This document shows positions 22,241-34,587 of a stretch of DNA of 64,000 bases, in pieces. The notes under the pieces are model-generated. The model had not been told where the DNA came from and made no database searches. It saw nothing but the letters and a program-made list of their open reading frames with translations. A program made the position numbers and the translations under genes. The stretch's first letter is position 1, and each line of letters starts with the position of its first letter. The DNA comes from Isoetes taiwanensis (lineage: Eukaryota; Streptophyta; Lycopodiopsida; Isoetales; Isoetaceae). The stretch lies in assembly GCA_021234155.1 (NCBI GenBank), contig JAJEKV010000038.1, positions 13,298,213-13,362,212 on the forward strand. Direction: 5' to 3'.

Positions 22241-22376
22241 ATTAAATTGATAGGCTACGACACCATCTCCAAGGCTAAAAATGAGACACACAAATTTAAA
22301 CATACTTTTCCACTGCGTGGTAGTCATAAAATATGACACCACTAAAATACTAGTGGAAAAGCATGAAAGAATAAGA

Positions 22377-22712
22377 TATATATTCAAATAAGATTGTCTT
22401 ATTTTACGACAGGGGAAATTCCCCGGAATAAAATAATACTCCATTTGGTATCCAAACCTATTCCGAATCTAAATAAGACATGTCTTATTTTTATAGTTGG
22501 AAAGTGATTTACTTTTAAGACAGGTCACGTCTTATTTTTTAGTTATATATTCAAATAAGACTAAGTGTCTTATTTTACGTTGAGGGAAATCCCGCGGAAT
22601 AAAATAAGACTCCATTTGGTATCCAAATCTATTTCGAACCCAAATAAGACATGTCTTATTTTTATAGTGGAAAAGTGATTTACTTTTAAGACAATAGGTG
22701 GTCAAACATCAT
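22377..22712. repeat. MITE-like element with a 168-bp tandem duplication
   Basis: Two adjacent copies start ATATATTCAAATAAGA at 22377 and 22545. Both contain CGGAATAAAATAAKACTCCA, then TTTGGTATCCAAAYCTATT and AATAAGACATGTCTTATTTT. The copies carry short palindromes (AATAAGACATGTCTTATT). Around the array, CTAAGTATTTGTTAAGCTTTG (22213) and CTAAGTATTTGCTTAGCTTTG (22763) form near-direct repeats that could be an old target duplication. No coding capacity. Confidence 0.6.
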
Positions 22713-22764
22713 TGGAAAAAATATGTGACTTTTAGAGATAAGACTACCATGGAAAAAGGGCCTA

Positions 22765-23089
22765 AGTATTTGCTTAGCTTTGTCTATGTACTAGAAGTAT
22801 GTGATGCTTCTTTGGATAGATGATGATTTGATAATATGAACAAAGTTGCACAGAAACATGTCATTGCGAGGAATATAATAGAACTATTTTTAACATCCAT
22901 CAGAGGTCAACTTGTCTATGAGATGCACGCACCTCCCGTTCACTTTACATTGCATGCCCAAGTGTAAGTGCAATGACTGTTTAGAGCAACATAACATAGA
23001 AATAAACTTGTTATTAATGTGCTAGGGGATGAGTAGTTACAACTTGCTTAAGCATCTATAGGTCAATCCCACGCTCACAAGAGGCCCAT
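22765..23089. other. Spacer, nothing recognised
   Basis: No ORF, repeat or element boundary could be identified before the LINE fragment. Confidence 0.4.
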
Positions 23090-23605
23090 AACACTACTTA
23101 TGCACCCATTTGCCAATGAAGAAGCGCAAACGGATAGCCTCCATTCACAGGGGTGCGCATCACCTCCGCATTGAGACAGACCGATGGACTCAGGAGGCAC
23201 ATGACGACAGGATCTGTCAGTGTTGCCAACAAGGTGCCATTGAGGATGAATGTCATACCCTTCAGACCTGTCCAGCATTGATCATATCCGGGCATGTTAT
23301 TTTCAGTTACTTGTGCCTGACCAGCTGCTGCATGAGCTATTGAACATGGCCTCTGTGGGCTTGTTGAGATCATACCTTAGTGAGGTTATGGATACACGAA
23401 CTTAACTGTCCTCTGGTGCAGTATTGAATTATCTATATGATTGTACAGTATACCAACATACTTATTATTGCTAAGGTTTTTCCCGCAAAAACCCTTCGGG
23501 GCGGGGTTTTTTAATCCTGACAGTCATATGCTTGCTGCTCTCTCTTTGTTTGGGTCCCATAGGCAAATTGGTCACCGTGGACGATAAAAGTACAAGTTAT
23601 TATAA
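23090..23605 (+). mobile_element. LINE 3' fragment with zinc-knuckle C-terminus
   Basis: The frame 23110-23343 encodes HHLRIETDRWTQEAHDDRIC then CQQGAIEDECHTLQTCP. This C-x2-C...H-x4-C pattern with an IEDE-H core is the end of the ORF2 protein in plant non-LTR elements. A 3' UTR follows with AACCCTTCGGGGCGGGG and GTGGACGATAAAAG, matching 1-300. Everything upstream of the last roughly 60 codons is missing, a strong 5' truncation. Confidence 0.8.
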
Positions 23606-23614
23606 TTAGTTCAA

Positions 23615-23869
23615 TTGTTCGTATTAATGATGGATGGGCCACCCTTCGAGGTGGCATGTTATTTTGTATGTTGATGCTAGTGCTAACACGTATGTAAGCT
23701 TCTGTTGTATAGAATTCCCATAGAAAGGTGTGGGTTCTCCCGGACACCTGACCATCACACGTGGTTCGAGTTAGACGGAAGGCCCTTCCATGGTCCCTGT
23801 GTTGCCATGAGAGTGGGATTTCTCATATTTATACGATGGAAGCATCGTATAGGTTCGGGGAGCGTCACA
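23615..23869 (+). mobile_element. Fragment of a chromovirus LTR 3' end
   Basis: GGATGGGCCACCCTTCGAGGTGG, then ...GCTAACACGTATG..., ...GACACCTGACCATCACACGTGG... and CCATGAGAGTGGG match the order of elements at 33722-33930 and 53425-53600 in the chromovirus LTRs. It ends GGAGCGTCACA, like the GGAGCCGCCACA end of LTR2 (53679). It abuts subtilase-like sequence at 23870. Confidence 0.6.
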
Positions 23870-24442
<573 letters not shown>

Positions 24443-25052
24443 GCAAAAATGCAACATGTCCATAAGATAAAGTGCACGTACCTTTTATGGGGGGGTCAGT
24501 TTGAGCCCACCTATGTTAATAGAAAGAATTCAAGATCAAGGGGACTAAAGAGATTAAACTGGCCAAAGGGGATTACCAAAAACAACATACATGAAACGTC
24601 AAAAGAAATGAGAGAAGCACTACATGAAAATGATAGATGGTGATAGTCGTGTTTGGGTCAGTGCAACACAAAGACTGCTTCCACATCTCAAGTCCGGGAG
24701 CTTCAAAGTCTTATGTTGGTAATATACATGGCCAAAGGCCAAGCAACTTTCAAAACTTTCCCAATACTTACGAAAAGTAGCGGATATTGAAAAGAACTTG
24801 CTAGACGTGGAATGCGCAGCAGGCACCTACCTTTTAAATTGGGCGATTTATCTTGGATTTTAACATGTTTACTTCATGTAGCCTATTGCGAAAAGGGTTT
24901 AAAAGGTGGCAGCGATGGTGCTCTTTTGCTGAACCAATTGGAAACGAGGATGTGCACATACTTAATACGAAAACTTGTGATGAAAGATTGCACTGTGTTG
25001 GATTTCCCTTCTGCTGGCACATTTAGTTGGGCCACCATGTGCAAAGGCTACA
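24443..25052 (+). pseudogene. Unrecognised coding-like relic
   Basis: Short frames in several phases read as coding-like sequence (for example VADIEKNLLDVECAAGTYLL near 24778-24840 and LLLNQLETRMC near 24925-24960). No family is recognised. It may be the upstream part of the sequence at 25053-25656. Confidence 0.3.
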
Positions 25053-25656
25053 TTGCCGTTTGAGATGGATGAGAAAATGCAATTCAAGCTGGTTCAAATA
25101 TTTGACCAGCTTGAGATTATGTTGGACGAGAAGAAATCGGATGATCGCATATTAGAAAAGATTGCAAAGGAAAAAAGGAAGGCGGGTGGCTTCAAGGTGG
25201 CGCAACTCATGTCCCCTTCCACCTCCTTGTCCCTTTTTTGCATAATCAATAGATGAGGTGCAATCCGTTCTCTGGCAAATTAAGAGCTTGTTGATAGAGC
25301 AATTAAAAAAAGCCCCAAGTATTGAATCCAAGGATCTTCAAATGTTCATAAGCAAGAAACAAAATGTCAATGCTTTGGCAAGCACGACTTTGATATGTAC
25401 TCAGGATATGTCTGAGTGCAGTTCAAAATTTAATGATCTATTTGATAATGATCAAGAATTTGCCAATCAAGAAGGAAATTTAAGAGCACGAAACGTGGAA
25501 CCTCAAAAAGGTAGAGAATCAGAGGTTGAGAAGGAGCCTCCACGTGAGGTAGAAGAGGAAGCAAGTGCCTCATTAGGCTCCCAAGAATTCATAGAGAGGA
25601 TGGAGATTATGAAAGAGGGTGCACAACAAGGTGCACACAGATTGAGGAACATTTGA
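25053..25656 (+). pseudogene. Unrecognised helical/charged protein, two frames
   Basis: One frame (25053-25256) begins with FEMDEKMQFKLVQIFDQLEI and is rich in Lys and Glu. A second frame (opening near 25250) runs from DEVQSVLWQIKSLLIEQLKK to a stop at 25656, with an acidic, Glu-rich tail. Both look alpha-helical or coiled-coil. A single frameshift or an intron near 25200-25250 (GTGGCGCAAC...AATCAATAG) could join them. No function is proposed. Confidence 0.4.
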
Positions 25657-26809
25657 AAGCTCAGTCTGGTGAAGTGAAACATGATCCTTGAGTCTTAAAT
25701 GTTATCTATTCAAGTATTTCGTGGCAGAGGTTTGTTGAAATTGGGCGCCCATCCAATTTCAAACTAAGGAGATAAACATGCGACTGTACCACAAGAAGTA
25801 CTATTTAGGGAATATATCATACTTTATTCATATCCAGGTATTATTTGCCAAATGATATACTTCGAGTGGTATCTTATCCTTTTCACATGGAAAGATGTAG
25901 TTGTTCTAAGATCCGAGTCTGGGGATATGGAGTCCATCAGGGACCTTTTTGTAATTGCAACACCTTTCTTATCTGGCGATCATTGTTCCTCGTACTGCCT
26001 ATCAGGCCTATTGTGGAGCCCCTATAATAAGGTCCAAGGCTAAATGTATTTCTGTCTTTTGATAAAATTTAAATATCTTGCCACAAAAATAATAATAATA
26101 ATAATAATGATGACGGTGATTTATAACTGAGCTAATGATGGTGAGCTTTACAAAAGTTAAGGACTTATGATCCTTGGTTATTATGTCTATTGCACTTCCA
26201 TTAACATGGCATAAAATGAGCCAAATATTATAAAGCAATCAAAAAGCTCACCAAGACCGAAATAGCAAAATACTATGTTCAACGATATGGAAGCTAGACA
26301 ATAAAGAAAGTGCAACTTCCATACAGTCAACAATAGCTAGAAACATAGATAAAAGCAGCCCTAGAAAAATAAACGAAGTGTACCTTCCATACATTTAAGA
26401 GAGTCTGCAGTACTAAACTCTTAGATATATTGAAGCACATTCCATACATCTGTTGCTCTGTCTCATCACGTGTATGGCAGCTGGCTTTCTCCATGTAAAC
26501 AGGTCACACCTCTGACAATGAATATATAATTACATGTCTCACAAAGTTAAGATTTAAGTAATCTTGCTCTATATGTTGGCTATGAGACAGCTCTGGAAGC
26601 CGATAGAAATCTTCCTTGGTACTTGATGCAGTGAGCAAGACCAATAAAGTATAGAACAATGTCATGACTGGCACTATTTATATTTTCAACTAAGGCATCT
26701 AGAGAATCATAGCAAAATACAGGAATATATTTCAAAGCGAGAGCAAAAATATGTACTAACCTTATTCTTCCACCATAACCATAGACTTGAATTTACTGGA
26801 ATCTTGTGC
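25657..26809. other. Spacer with an (AAT)n microsatellite
   Basis: No recognised gene. An (AAT)n run lies at 26087-26108. Short frames at 25845-26043 (+) have no identified product. If the ammonium-transporter gene at 26810-27863 once had further exons they would be here on the minus strand, but none was recognised. Confidence 0.45.
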
Positions 26810-27863
26810 CCTGCACTGCACCAATCACAGATCGTTTTTCAAAATGTATCTCATCCGAGAATGTCCAAGTATCCATGCTTATTGCAACATAAATATGAGT
26901 GTTGAGTACTGCCATGGAAGATATGAGATTAGAAGCATATATAACACCTCCATTGAATCCTGACCATCCCAACCATAGTAATCCTACTCTTGTAAGAATT
27001 AGAAGAACATTATTAGGTGGAAAACTCTCTCAATCTGAGCTTAATCTAGTTCCAACCTGCAAATGCAGTATGAAAAGTATGAAGTACTAAACCAAATGGC
27101 ATCGTACACATTGTTGATCATTCTGTGAAGGAGCGTCATATATCTATACATGCAAACTATGGATTCATGTTCGATTCTATGTATCTAGATTTGGATCCAT
27201 GTTTAAGTCTATGTATCTGGATAATTTCATAGAAGGAAGAACTTACCCTATATGCTAGCACAACTCTAGCAGCACCTCACCTGAGGATACATGCATGACA
27301 TAGTCTCCAACATAATCTATAACGCCCCATCTATACAAGAAACCTTCTCCCCACAAAGAATACGCTCCAATTGTGTAAGAAAATATTAACCATAGAGGCA
27401 CAAACAACATCCACACTCCAAAATTCATCCTTCCTAATGCTGATCCAGCTAACATTACCACTATAAGTGCTGCAAATGCAAATTGGTAATAAACCAGACT
27501 TGCCGTAGAAAACAGAGGCTGAATTCCTGCTGTTTTGAGCTTCCATCTTTGTTGAAACGGCGCCTAGAAGGTAGATTGGCTCTTTGCAGCAAAAACTTTT
27601 GGCCTAAAGCTAGAGATGGTTTTCCTCAGAAAGATAACAAGGGCTCACCAAATGCCATGTTATAAGCCCATGTAATCCAACATATGAGCACTGCTGCAAA
27701 TGCATAGAGGGCCACAAATGCAGAGTTTACTGCCCATTTTTTCTTTACGGATCATCAGACCTGAAACGTACCTAATAAGCATTGCAACAGCGATCTGCGA
27801 GGCATTGTCCCCGTTGTTGAGCCATCCTGGAGTAGCCAGAGATGCTTCATTAATTGAATCCAT
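26810..27863 (-). pseudogene. AMT2-like: AMT2-type ammonium transporter, 5' part, broken
   Basis: ATG at 27863 begins a typical AMT2/MEP-type N-terminus (ATPGWLNNGDNASQIAVAML). Shifted frames then give transmembrane motifs: [20 protein letters not shown] (about 27750-27690), WMLFVPLWLIFSYTIGAYSL (about 27430-27370) and GEGFLYRWGVIDY (about 27360-27310). A donor GTAAGT follows at 27246. Exon 2 starts at 27056 after TTTGCAG and encodes [20 protein letters not shown] then SGFNGG and [10 protein letters not shown], to about 26810. Breaks: frameshifts near 27755 and several between 27650 and 27480, an in-frame TGA just before FPPNN where the family has Arg, and loss of all later exons. The family moves ammonium across membranes; this copy cannot. 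Confidence 0.88.
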
Positions 27864-28495
27864 TTTTACAGTCTAAAGAGCTAGGATGAGGCGATTAAGT
27901 GAAGCTAAGATTCTTACCTTTTGTAGCTAGATCATTGCCAGCGAGAATGAAATTTCAATGCATAAAATAATACCCAACAGGCTGTGTGTGGCTTCCACCG
28001 CCGCATCTGGATTATTTTGTCTCCTGCTGTTTGAATACTATATTGCACATGGAAAGAACTGAAACAACCACATTTTAAACTGAACTGATGCTCTCATCGT
28101 TCTGTTATGCGAACTGGACTTGTTCAAATTATTTGTTGATGCAGTGTGGTCAAAGCCATGGTTTACACGAAGTCATGGTTCTTAGTGCAATTACAGTGTA
28201 GTAAATTTTGGATTTAACAGAAGCCTTTGAAAGCCAAAATGTTCTTTTAAATCAAGCTTTCTAAAGTCATCAAATCCTTTTGTAAAGTTCTGCTCACTTA
28301 TGTGAGGTTCACATAATATGTGACCTCATATGGAAATGAGAATGGGAGATTGCATTTTGACTGTTGAAGTGTACTCTTTCCATGAAAGTTGGATGATGCA
28401 ATAGAGAAGGTAATGGTCCCATGGCGAAGTTGTGCCTTGTATACAGCTTCTATTCACTCAAGAACTTAAGAATGATAAGAACAATACCTTGGAAG
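27864..28495. other. Spacer between the transporter relic and the Copia LTR
   Basis: No ORF or repeat recognised. It contains the former upstream region of the transporter relic, but no clear promoter element was picked. Confidence 0.4.
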
Positions 28496-28893
28496 TGTTA
28501 ACGGAATGAATTCCGGTGGATATCCGCTGCCTTCAAATCGCATACCTTCGCCACGTCATTCCCTAAGCCACATAGACTTGTCCACCTCATTGATCCATGA
28601 CTCCAATAGTCATACCTTTTCCAAGAGCCATGTCCTTTTCCCAAAAGACATGTCCTCATGACCTTTCATATGCCCTTTCACCTGCTTACATAAACTGTCC
28701 TATTTTCCATATTCCCAACACATTCAACTCAAGCATTCCACAACTACGGGGGAGCCATTCCAGTCTGCAACTGTCTCAAGTCAGATATATATTCTCATAT
28801 TCATACATGAATATATGATTCCATAATCTATTCAATTATGTGTGAATATATAAGGTTCTTGTTTTTCTGCCATATGCATCATATTTAATTTCA
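28496..28893 (+). repeat. Copia 5' LTR
   Basis: It begins TGTTAACGG and ends TTTCA directly before the tRNA-primed site, giving 398 bp, a normal Copia LTR size. GAATATATAAGG near 28843-28854 could be the TATA box. The 3' LTR is not in the window, so the start cannot be confirmed by comparison. Confidence 0.7.
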
Positions 28894-28908
28894 TGGTATC
28901 AGAGCTTG
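28894..28908 (+). promoter_or_regulatory. Primer-binding site, initiator-Met tRNA
   Basis: TGGTATCAGAGCTTGG directly follows the LTR. TGGTATCAGAGC is the usual plant Copia primer site, complementary to the 3' end of initiator methionyl-tRNA. Confidence 0.92.
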
Positions 28909-28927
28909 GTTTCTCACGATCCAAGCA

Positions 28928-29107
28928 ATGGCCAAGAAATCAAGAATCCAGCGTGCTATTTCTCGCATCAATAAGCGAATCACACGACGTAGAGAATCAA
29001 GAATACGGAAGGCAATATTCAAAGTAAATCAGAGATTAGCAGCACGAAGAAATGGCGTTTACCGAAGAAGAAGAAGCGCATTTTTGAGGCTGACAGAAAT
29101 TCTCTGA
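28928..29107 (+). CDS. Small Arg-rich ORF between primer site and gag
   Basis: This is a complete ATG-to-TGA frame of 59 codons encoding a strongly basic peptide, 17 Arg and 5 Lys, starting MAKKSRIQRAISRINKRITR and containing YRRRRS. It lies 20 bp after the primer site and 48 bp before the gag ATG, in a different frame from gag. The composition suggests RNA binding or nuclear/nucleolar targeting. Alternatively it is an untranslated leader that is open by chance, though 59 codons without a stop in an AG-rich leader can happen. Confidence 0.45.
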   Translation: MAKKSRIQRAISRINKRITRRRESRIRKAIFKVNQRLAARRNGVYRRRRSAFLRLTEIL

Positions 29108-29155
29108 ATTTTTTTTTACCCCCCCTGATTGATTTTTTATAATCAAATCATAATT

Positions 29156-32100
29156 ATGGCTGCTACTTTAACCGAGACACATCGTCTCATAGAGAGATTT
29201 GACGGCGTCGGTTTCCATCACTGGAAACTTAAAATGAAGATGCTACTTCTAGAAAAAGCTTTATGGAGGATGGTTGATGGTTCTGAAGCGCGACCAACTG
29301 CCCAAGAAGAGAAGGCCAAATGGGAGGCCCGAGATGGTAGAGCACTCGCTGCTATCATACTCAATCTGAAGGACAATGTGGTGACTCATGTCAGCAACGC
29401 CAAAACGTCCAAAGAAGCTTGGGAACATCTAGTTGGTATGTATGAACCTCAAGATGCATGCACCAAACTTTTTCTAAGAAAACGATTTTATAAATCTCTC
29501 CAAATGGTGGAAAATCAAAGCATGGCCGAATTCATCAATGAATTCAAGACACTTTTGGAGCAACTCGCCGCAGTTGGCTCTCCAATTCAAGATTCTGATG
29601 CAGTGATGACTCTTCTAGGAAGTTTGCCTCCTTCCTATGATACTTTTATACAATCTATAGGCGCTCAAGCAATGGGAGACGCCAGATCAGCCGCAACCAA
29701 TATCATGTCACTGCAATCCACCATAGCCATGCTTCTTCAAGAAGAAACTAGAAGAAAGTCATTAAACACTTCTAGTGATGGGGTTGTTGCTTTATACTCA
29801 AGCAATAAGCGGTCAAACTCTGGAAGCAAGCCCAAGCTTCGACCCAATTCACGATCTAGTTCGTCCTTCAATCATCAATCCTTCAACAAGGATGATGCAA
29901 GCAAAGGCTTCAACAAGAAGCCCATGAATCGCAAACTAACATGCAGTTATTGTGGAAAACCAAACCATTATGCCAAAGATTGTTACACTCGACTTGCAAA
30001 AGAGCGTAACAAGGCAAACGTGATCATCAATGATCATCAAGAAAGGTTATGTGTCTCACAAGTTTCATGTTCTTCTGTGACTAACCATTCTAGTGGTTGG
30101 TTTTTAGATTCAGCATGTACTGCTCATATGACTCCACAACGTGATTCTTTCATCACATATCAGAAGATGTCACCTGGGCAGACTGTTCTCTTAGGAGATG
30201 ATAGTCCCCTCGGTATCGAAGGACAAGGCAAAGTTTCGGTGCAACTGCCCGATGGATCGATCAAAACAGTACATGATGTATTACATGTACCCCGCTTGAC
30301 CAAGAACTTGCTCTCAGTTAGCAAGATTTATGATGTTGGCTTAAAAGTCCAATTTGGCATACATGAGTGCCAACTTCAAGATTCTCATGGACGCAAACTT
30401 GCTGAAGGCGTACGCGAAGGAAGTCTTTATAGATTCCCGCTTTCTAATGTGCCTCAACACTCTGTCAATGCAGTGACCACTACTCCCAATGATGTTTATC
30501 AATGGCACTTACGATTGAGACATGCTGGACTGCATGCCTTGAAGCAACTCCACTCCAAGAAGATGGTTCGAGATTTCAATATGCAGCCAAATACCAGTTT
30601 GCCAGTATGTGAAGCATGTTTAATTGGCAAACATCATCGGTTACCCTTTCCCAAGGTCAGTCATTCAAGAGCCGAGCATCCACTTGACTTGGTACACACT
30701 GACATTGGTGAGTCCGAAATACTTTATGATAATGGCTGTAAATATTTCATCACATTTATTGATGATTATTCTAGATACACCACTGTGTATTTTCTTAAAA
30801 AGAATCTGCAGCTTTAGAAGCTTTTAAAGAATACAAAGCTCTAGCTGAGAACCAACTTGGAAGAACCATCAAATGTCTCAGATCTGACAATGGTGGTGAA
30901 TATATCTCCAAAGCATTCACAAGTTTCTGTGCACAACATGGAATTGACAGAAATTTGACGGCCCCATACTCTCCTCAACAAAATGGTGTAGCCGAGAGAA
31001 AGAATCGCACTCTTGCTGAAAGTGCACGAAGTATGTTGCATTTGAGTCAACTTCCTCATTACTTTTGGGCCGAAGCTCTAGCAACAGCTACCTATATTCA
31101 AAACCGATTGCCCACACAAGCATTGCGAGATCAAACTCCATATAAAGCTTGGCTTGGTAAGCAACCAACATTATCCCATCTAAAAGTGTTTGGTTGTATT
31201 GGATATGTGCATGTACCTAAACAAAAACGAAGAAAATGGGAGGACCATAGTATCAAGTGTATCTTTGTTGGCTACAGTATGTCTGCCAAGGCATATCGTA
31301 TGTAAAACCCCCTTACCAAGAAGGTTTTTATCTCCCGAGATGTTACATTTGTTGAAGATACCTTCTGGAATCTGAAAGATGTATCTCCTACATCCTGGTG
31401 CCAAGGCCCTTGGCAAGTCCTCTATCCTCCCATATCTCCTCTCACTGAGGATGATAACATGCAACTCAATCCTCCATTTATTCAAGCACAACAAAAAGCT
31501 CCTGTTATAGTTCCAGAGGAAGCCCCAGCAACTACAAACATTGAAGATCTTGCTCCCGAAATTATGCAAGATGAAGATGTTCAAGATGCCCAAACAATCA
31601 CCTCGAGTGACGAAGCCCCTGATCATGTGCAACAATTTATAGATAGCCCACTTCCTCTAGTGGCATCCCCAAGTACAAGTCGATATGGTCGAAAACGTAC
31701 TCCATCTTTAAAGGCTTTAGAGTCTTCCATGCAAACACTAAAGAAGCATTTTGCTATGCCCATAGTTGGTGATCCATTGACTCTTAAAGATGCTTTATCA
31801 GATCCAAATTCCAAAGAATGGCATGATGCTATGACTTCTGAATATGACTCTCTCATGAAGAATCAAACATGGACCTTGCAACCACTCCCACCAGGGCGTA
31901 AGGCAATTGGTTGGAAGTGGCTCTTTAAACGCAAATATAAACCTGATGGATCCATTGATCGTTATAAAGCCAGATTAGTAGCAAAAGGATATTCTCAAAT
32001 TGAAGGGATTGATTACCTTGATACCTTCTCTCCTGTTGTCAAAATGACCTCCATCAGAACTCTTCTCACACTTGCTACTGCTCAAGATATGCACATCCAT

Positions 32101-32396
32101 CAATTGGATGTTAAGACTGCATTTCTCAATGGTAACTTGGAAGAAGATATCTTCATGAAACAACCCGAAGGTTATGTTCAACCTGGACAAGAGACTTTGG
32201 TATGCAAGTTACATAAGTCTTTATATGGCCTCAAGCAGTCTCCACGAGCATGGTATCAACGGATTGACACCTTTCTCAGGTCACATAGCTATGAGCACGG
32301 GGGAGCAGACAGTAACATCTATATCAAGAAGAGAAACTGTCATATTTTGCTCCTAGCTCTGTATGTGGACGATGCCATATTAATAAGCAACAACTT
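29156..32396 (+). pseudogene. Copia gag-pol, first part (gag to RT YVDD)
   Basis: ATG at 29156 starts a UBN2-type gag (HRLIERFDGVGFHHWKLKMK). A CCHC knuckle follows (CSYCGKPNHYAKDC, about 29941), then a protease with FLDSACTAHM where DSGAT is usual, a GAG-pre-integrase H-H-C-C finger near 30500-30640, and the integrase core (HTDIGESEIL; SDNGGEY; PYSPQQNGVAERKNR). RT has WKWLFKRKYKPDGSI, then ARLVAKGYSQ, QLDVKTAFLNG and YVDD at about 32363. There is one frameshift near 30810 and one in-frame TAA at 31303-31305, where Tyr would be expected. The frame then stays open into the insertion at 32397. Confidence 0.9.
32392..32396. repeat. Target duplication of the nested chromovirus, left copy
   Basis: AACTT directly before TGTGACG. 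The same AACTT is at 53680-53684, directly after the GCCACA end of LTR2. Confidence 0.75.
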
Positions 32397-33935
32397 TGTG
32401 ACGTTCCAAATATTTATACGGTATATGTACGAATACATGGACACGTCACCCAGTATAGATACGGCACCATGAAGTATAGTAACCTAGGGGGTTGACCTAA
32501 AAGGGATTTAATTAGCTATGTTGATTAAATCATTAAGGATAATAACCTATGATTAAGGGAATTAATAATAATTAAGCCAATTATGGTTTAGGAAGGCGCC
32601 ACCTGGCCAAACTCGATTGGCCAGCATGGTGATTGCTATTTGGATCCAATTAGGTGGATCACCACCCCCATAACAGCCAATATCGAACCAAATGCGGCCA
32701 AGGACCATTACGACCTCACCAAAATCAACGAACCACCATTAGGCGCTGTTGCCACCCTACTTGCAGCACTATGGAAGCACCCCGATATAATGGTTCCAAA
32801 TTAAACACGGGTTAGTAGTAGTTTAGCTTGTGAATTGTAGGATAGTACTATAGTACTCTCTTTTCTGATTGCCTTTGTTGAAATTAACCCTTCTCTGGTA
32901 AGTAGGATTACATTTCAATTATGAATGGTGCTCTGTTAAGGAATTGGTTGATGTATCTATGAAGTATTTCGGTAGCTTCCACTAAACAGGGGTTTAAAGG
33001 GGGGGTAGAGACCTCTGAGCTCAAATATGATAGTATGCTCCTAGATAGAGCCATGTAATATTCCCACTAGTTGTGGCCTGTGTACAAGAGACCACCGGGT
33101 CGTAGATGCTATGGTCTGGCTTAGCACCAGATAAGGGACACAGTGGTGAAGTGGGGGTGGGGTCTTGCACGAACATAAAAGGCTCCTGAGACTCCTACAG
33201 TGGGCTAGGCCTCGATGGCCGGCCACGAGGGGCCGGTATGGGTCCGACACTCCCACGGGTGTAGAGGTGTGATCCGTATGGAGCATCTTGCACTTTGAGT
33301 AGATTTAGGGTGAGTAAGTCTGCACGGATGCGGGGTCGGCGATGCGGCACGTATTCTCTAGCTCACCCATGGAACCACTGTGATCCTGGAAGGGGACGCT
33401 TCCCTGACCTGCCTCATCGGACCGGGGCGTCATGACCCCTGGAGTAGGCTCAACCGGGTGATACCTTGAGTCTGCGTCTCCGGAAGGCTATAGCGAAGCC
33501 ATAGCGTGAATCGACCCATCTGCAAAGTGTGCACAGGAGGGGCGGATGGAGTGGACAACCCTAGCCGATGTTCTATGCCAGCCAACGCCATGCCAAAACT
33601 CCTGCTGAACTCTTGAGGCCCAGCCATCAGTCGATCCTCACTGGAGTCTGAGCCGGGGTAGAACCTGAGGTTTGGGGTGTTTTCTTAGTATTAGATGTAT
33701 ATTCTTGCCGTTGGTATTTGGATGAATGCTCCACCCTTCGTGGTGGTTATTTATATATGATTTATGCTGCGTGCTAACCCTTGTATTCATGCTTCCGCGA
33801 CGTAGGAGCACATGGGCGTGGGCGAATGACACCTCCTCGGTGGATCTTCACCCGAGCATCTCTCTCGTAGATGGCCCGGTCGACGGGAGGGCCCTCGCCG
33901 TTGGTTGCCATGAGGGCGAGAGCCGAAGACGAAAT
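32397..33935 (+). repeat. Chromovirus LTR1 (5' LTR), 3' end damaged
   Basis: 32397-32565 matches the starts of LTR2 (43765) and LTR3 (63759), from TGTGACGTTCC to GATTAAGGGAATTAA. The 32566-32992 part has no counterpart in LTR2. 32993-33935 matches 52725-53600. The last roughly 65 bp of LTR2 (to GAGCCGCCACA) are missing here, so the LTR end was lost. No clear primer-binding site follows. Confidence 0.7.
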
Positions 33936-34587
33936 TTACGCCAAGATGAACGGTAACCGACTAAAGTGGTTTAGGGCATACTAAGTTAGTGTGTTGTTTT
34001 GTCCTCTTTGATGTTTGGTTTGAGTGGTTCCATTTGGATTATAAATTTTGGGCCATTGGATCCCCAAATACCCTAGGATGGTTGTATTTGGCGAAGAAAT
34101 AGTCAAAGGAAGGCCCGAAAGTCAACTCGGGCGCCGCTTGAATTTTATCGCCTTTTGTCGAGGTGGAGAGCAAAAATGCAGTCGGGCCTCGACCGCATCA
34201 CCCGTCCTTGAGTCAACGGCGGGCCCGAAAAGTCAACACGGCGCCGCTTGCCTTTCGTCGACCCCCAGCCACGGTGGGAGCGCGTAGAATGCAGTCGGCG
34301 CCCGACCGTATGTCCCGCGTATTTTCGCCGTATAAATATCTTTTTAATAAAGAAATAAAAAGTTAATAAGAAAAATTTTAAAACTTAAAAAGTTAGCCGG
34401 CCGTTACAGATATTACCTCTGCCTTGCCTTCAGCGCCTCCGCCTGCCGGATCCGACGCCCGCCATAGCCGCCAGACTCGACCTTGTTCCATTACCCTAGT
34501 TCGTCGCCAACCCTAGCGCCTTCACTCCCGCTTTCCTAGCCGCAAGCGCCCTACCGCCTGCTCTTCTAGACCTTAGCGCCATAAGCC
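33936..34587 (+). promoter_or_regulatory. Chromovirus leader with TATA-like motif
   Basis: Non-coding leader. 34095-34585 is shared with copy 2 (54249-54692). GTATAAATATC at 34331 is a TATA-like box upstream of an A/T-rich stretch and the ORF A start codon. 33936-34094 is absent from copy 2, where Copia sequence ends instead. Confidence 0.5.

Noticed and set aside
33726-33956. 76-codon plus-strand frame in LTR1
   Set aside because: It lies in LTR sequence, is not kept in LTR2, and has no coding features.
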